A DNA stretch of 42,121 nucleotides from Bacteroidota bacterium (GTDB lineage Bacteria > Bacteroidota > Bacteroidia > Cytophagales > Cyclobacteriaceae), in the NCBI GenBank assembly GCA_022571715.1, contig JACZXH010000028.1:1-42121 (forward strand). The letters are read 5' to 3'. The stretch's first letter is position 1. Each line of letters starts with the position of its first letter. The notes below the pieces were generated by a model that saw only the letters and a list, made by a program, of their open reading frames with translations, did not search any database and had not been told where the DNA came from. This document shows, one piece after another, positions 42,066 through 42,121 of the stretch. The position numbers were made by a program, and so were the translations under genes.

Positions 42066-42121
42066 TTCCTGCTAAACCAAATTGCTAATTTATCTTAATA
42101 CCAATTACAGCTTTAACTGGG

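Noticed and set aside
41790-42121. A CRISPR array or tRNA cluster at the right edge.
   Set aside because: The repeats are two inverted-repeat systems with no regular spacer pattern, and no cloverleaf was found.

Overview
The window comes from a Bacteroidota chromosome, probably a Cytophagales-like member. A type IX secretion C-terminal sorting domain, an OstA-like envelope protein, a Bacteroidota-style omega subunit next to bamD and coaBC, a DUF4835 protein, an HTH-less cyclic-nucleotide-binding protein and TAnnTTTG-type -7 boxes all point that way. The order-level placement is a guess; the phylum is well supported.

From 0 to about 36.2 kb the content is ordinary core genome. On the minus strand lie an auto-adhesin-like exported protein, grpE-dnaJ, an hpt-adk-obgE run, an M42 peptidase, an aminotransferase-heptose kinase-serine dehydratase run, and clpS-recR. 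Then come a sodium:solute symporter (+), an alkyltransferase-like protein, mdh, and tilS with a CNB-domain gene. A plus-strand envelope/coenzyme block follows: ostA-like, a T9SS cargo protein, bamD, rpoZ, coaBC, a DUF4835 gene and recN. Next are yigZ/eamA, an acetyltransferase-glycosyltransferase pair, a minus-strand run of nudix, MATE, waaA and rsgA, and a plus-strand run of rnhB, a duplicated-domain lipoprotein, an agmatinase-family enzyme, a TANGO2/NRDE protein and an alpha/beta hydrolase.

From 36.2 kb to the right edge the character changes, and this is the most interesting part. A tyrosine recombinase of the XerC/D-IntI superfamily (36338-37258) is followed, in the same orientation, by four single-gene units: an alpha/beta hydrolase, a DUF1254/DUF1214 protein, a cyclopropane-synthase-like methyltransferase and a fatty acid desaturase. 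The end of each unit carries a foldable site. Three of these share one architecture: a left arm TGCCAACA plus 1-2 nt plus a stem, and a right arm made of the stem, a 4-5 nt bulge and CGTT(n)GCA. The fourth site is degenerate. A lone CGTTGGCAACAAT copy without a matching left arm sits just after the recombinase, like an attI site. This is the layout of an integron cassette array, but the recombinase lacks the IntI-specific insertion and the sites do not match the classical attC consensus. I propose an integron-like cassette system of Bacteroidota; its activity is inferred from sequence alone.

The cassette genes begin about 25-90 nt after a GTT boundary and mostly stop within a few nt of the next site, as compact gene cassettes do. 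Two of the four products act on acyl chains, so the array may carry membrane-lipid functions. The window ends in a palindromic repeat fused to the last site, so the array or a repeat cluster may continue beyond it. No tRNA, rRNA or CRISPR was seen.
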